A stretch of 64,000 nucleotides of DNA from Sunxiuqinia rutila (GTDB lineage: Bacteria; Bacteroidota; Bacteroidia; Bacteroidales; Prolixibacteraceae). Positions 62,338 to 64,000 of this stretch are shown piece by piece. Each line of letters opens with the position of its first letter. The first letter of the stretch is position 1. The stretch is from assembly GCF_050589705.1 (NCBI RefSeq), contig NZ_JBNGOT010000008.1:1-64000 (forward strand). Reading direction: 5' to 3'. Under the pieces are notes generated by a model. It was not told the DNA's origin and did not search any database. It saw nothing but the letters and a program-made list of their open reading frames with translations. Made by a program: the position numbers and the translations under genes.

Positions 62338-64000
62338 GTCGTTTGCATTCTACCCAAGGCTTCCAGGTAAGCCGTTAGCGGGTACAGTCTTTCATCATAC
62401 CACAACGAAGCAAAATAAAGCCCGATGGGCGACGCTTTTAAACCATGTTGCTGATAGCAGTCATCCAACCACTGCAATCCGGCAACACAGGCTGCGTTCG
62501 CGCGCCCGCCTGACAGTGCTGAAACTGCCAACGCAGTTTCCTCCATGGAGCCGGGAACCTCTTTGGCTCCTCCCCAACTTCCATCCTGATTTTGAACACT
62601 AACCAGAAACTGCTGACCAGCCAAAATCAACTGTTGCAATTGCTGCCTCGTAGTGACATCAATCCAACTACAAGCCGAGACATCCTTCAAATAAGTCAGC
62701 ACCCGGGCCGTTCCATAAACAGGATTGGAATGATCATCTGTTTGTTGATTTCCAAACCACAAAGGCAGCCAGCTTCCATCTGCCCGCTGCTTCTTCTGCA
62801 AATATGCTAACGCTCGAAAAAAGGCACGCTGATACCCTTTCAGACTGGACCGATCCATCTCGTCCTGGAAAGCTTCCATACAGGCAGACAAAGCCAGCAA
62901 GCCATGCCCGGTCAAGTCGGCACAACTCTGATCAAATGGCAAGCGCCCCCAGCCTTTAGAGAAAGTGGGCAAGCCGCCATCTTTATTTTGAAGCTGCAAA
63001 AGCCAGTTGCAACCAGCCAGTACCTGCTTTTTCACTTCGCTTTTGGGCTGAAGCTGAAGAAGTGCTAAAATGGCTCCTGGGGTATCATCGCCGTCCGGTA
63101 CTGAGCCACTGTGATTCGTCCAGCCCCATCCTCCCGGACCAGTCCCGTTAAACGGATGAATTTCCTTGTTCTGGACTTCTTTCAAATGAGTGACCAACTT
63201 CTCTTTTACATCCGGTGTTAAGACAGTATCCATCTTTGAGCGGAGTGCTTTCACCGACAGAGAAGTAACCCAGGTGGACAAATTTATATCGATTGGCCAG
63301 CTGCCATCTTCGCGCTGGGTACGCTTCAAAAAACCAATGCCCTTTTCAACCACTTCCAAATCCTTATAGCCCGCTTCAACCAAACTTAAGCAAACAAAAG
63401 CTGTCAAAGGCATGGCCTCTAAAAAGCCACCGCTCTCCGGCATCAAGCTTCGTAACAGCTCCAAAGCAGGCCGGATTGCTCTGCCTCTTACGGCTCGTGC
63501 CAAGGCATTGGTCCTTTTCTTTTTAAAAACTACGATTCCCACGGCAATCAACGCCGGAATAGCGTAACTAACCACACTAAGATTGAGCAATCGGTAAAAA
63601 TTGCGGGGTAATAAAGCAAGTTCGAAAGGCAGTTGCGGAATCGGCCGGAAAGCCTCTTTCTCCGGAATGCCGCACAAACCGCACATGGTCAGAATGGGAA
63701 CAGAAAACGTATAATCTTTTTGGTAATGACTAAGAATCGTTTCCGCAACTTGAGACGACTGCAAATCAATGCCCTGCTCAGCCAGGTATTTGGATAGTTT
63801 GGCCTGGAGCCCCGCAATCGCCTCATCTTCTCCGGCATATAAATTGGTGGCGGCATAAACCAGTAAACTCGTGCTCACATTGCCCCGACTTTGGGGCGTA
63901 TCACCAAAACTTCCATCAGCATTTATATGCTTTTTCAACCAATTCAGGCCTCCTTTTATAGCTGACTGATGGGCTTCCTTATCGTGAACGTGAAGCGCCG
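62334..64000 (-). CDS. Squalene-hopene-cyclase-like protein, 5' end outside the window
   Basis: At least 554 residues are visible; the frame stays open to base 64000, so the true start lies further right. A TTG at 63938 is inside the gene: the codons before it spell AIKGGLNWLKK, a normal repeat. Repeated QW motifs are QREDGSWP, QNKDGGLP, KQRADGSWLPLW and QNQDGSWGG. The class II cyclase motif DxDD appears as PDGDDTPGAILALL (63095-63084), about 250 residues from the end, as in squalene-hopene cyclases. A membrane-associated segment (SVVSYAIPALIAVGIVVFKK) fits a monotopic cyclase. Cyclisation of squalene or a related terpene is inferred. Confidence 0.75.
   Translation of the reverse strand, partial: ALHVHDKEAHQSAIKGGLNWLKKHINADGSFGDTPQSRGNVSTSLLVYAATNLYAGEDEAIAGLQAKLSKYLAEQGIDLQSSQVAETILSHYQKDYTFSVPILTMCGLCGIPEKEAFRPIPQLPFELALLPRNFYRLLNLSVVSYAIPALIAVGIVVFKKKRTNALARAVRGRAIRPALELLRSLMPESGGFLEAMPLTAFVCLSLVEAGYKDLEVVEKGIGFLKRTQREDGSWPIDINLSTWVTSLSVKALRSKMDTVLTPDVKEKLVTHLKEVQNKEIHPFNGTGPGGWGWTNHSGSVPDGDDTPGAILALLQLQPKSEVKKQVLAGCNWLLQLQNKDGGLPTFSKGWGRLPFDQSCADLTGHGLLALSACMEAFQDEMDRSSLKGYQRAFFRALAYLQKKQRADGSWLPLWFGNQQTDDHSNPVYGTARVLTYLKDVSACSWIDVTTRQQLQQLILAGQQFLVSVQNQDGSWGGAKEVPGSMEETALAVSALSGGRANAACVAGLQWLDDCYQQHGLKASPIGLYFASLWYDERLYPLTAYLEALGRMQTT

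Noticed and set aside
1..64000. CRISPR array, toxin-antitoxin pair or defence island
   Set aside because: No regular direct repeats with spacers and no nuclease, toxin or defence domains were recognised.

Overview
This window is chromosomal DNA from a Bacteroidota bacterium, most likely class Bacteroidia near the Marinilabiliales/Prolixibacteraceae. The genus cannot be fixed from this sequence alone. Evidence for the phylum: gliding-motility homologues GldE and GldD, the type IX secretion protein PorT, a secreted protein with a type IX sorting domain, a NigD-like lipoprotein, a BamA-family lipoprotein (TamL), a DUF2723 membrane protein, and DUF3098. Promoters read TAnnTTTG with an upstream TTTG. 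Almost no gene start has a Shine-Dalgarno (SD) sequence. I see no insertion sequence, prophage, CRISPR array or integron.

Layout. 1-1.8 kb (minus): tRNA-Thr, then the operon rpsU-xerC-hpf. 1.8-8 kb (minus): HhH membrane protein, sodium symporter, class II aldolase, TamL. 8-13.3 kb: TrmH-type methylase (plus), DsbD, RNase G, a 30-residue mS38-like protein and HU (minus). 13.4-20 kb (plus): mutY, ssb, gldE, gldD, a phosphopantetheinyl transferase, then zwf-pgl. 20-28 kb: PAS/GAF histidine kinase, S9 peptidase, NigD-like protein, thioredoxin lipoprotein, HI0933-type flavoprotein, cutC, and a decayed YciI-family gene. 28-35 kb: a Pif1-type helicase with HRDC and HTH_40 domains, glycosylasparaginase, DUF2723 protein. 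35-40.6 kb (minus): ECF sigma factor with a possible anti-sigma factor and DUF3098, a FAD protein, porT, ubiE and a PurL/AIRS-like protein. 40.7-45 kb (plus): SDR, Ldh-type dehydrogenase, GT2, LytS and LytT in one compact operon. 45-50 kb: nitroreductase, a 1100-residue type IX cargo protein, a small lipoprotein. 50-60.9 kb: gapA, a MacB-like permease (minus), a pRiA4b ORF-3-like gene, miaA, a Nudix protein, GT4, relA/spoT, a Fur-family regulator and purA. 61-64 kb: a D-threonine-aldolase-like enzyme convergent with a squalene-hopene-cyclase-like gene that runs off the right edge.

Most of the window is housekeeping: translation and ribosome hibernation, DNA repair, envelope assembly, redox and central carbon metabolism. 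The observations I rank highest are: (1) a perfect SD in front of hpf, in the same operon as the bS21 gene rpsU, in a window where other genes lack one; (2) a YciI-family pseudogene with three lesions; (3) a stand-alone PurL/AIRS-like gene translationally coupled to ubiE; (4) a helicase fused to RecQ-type accessory domains; and (5) a cyclase-like gene carrying the class II DxDD motif. All functions are inferred from sequence; none was tested.
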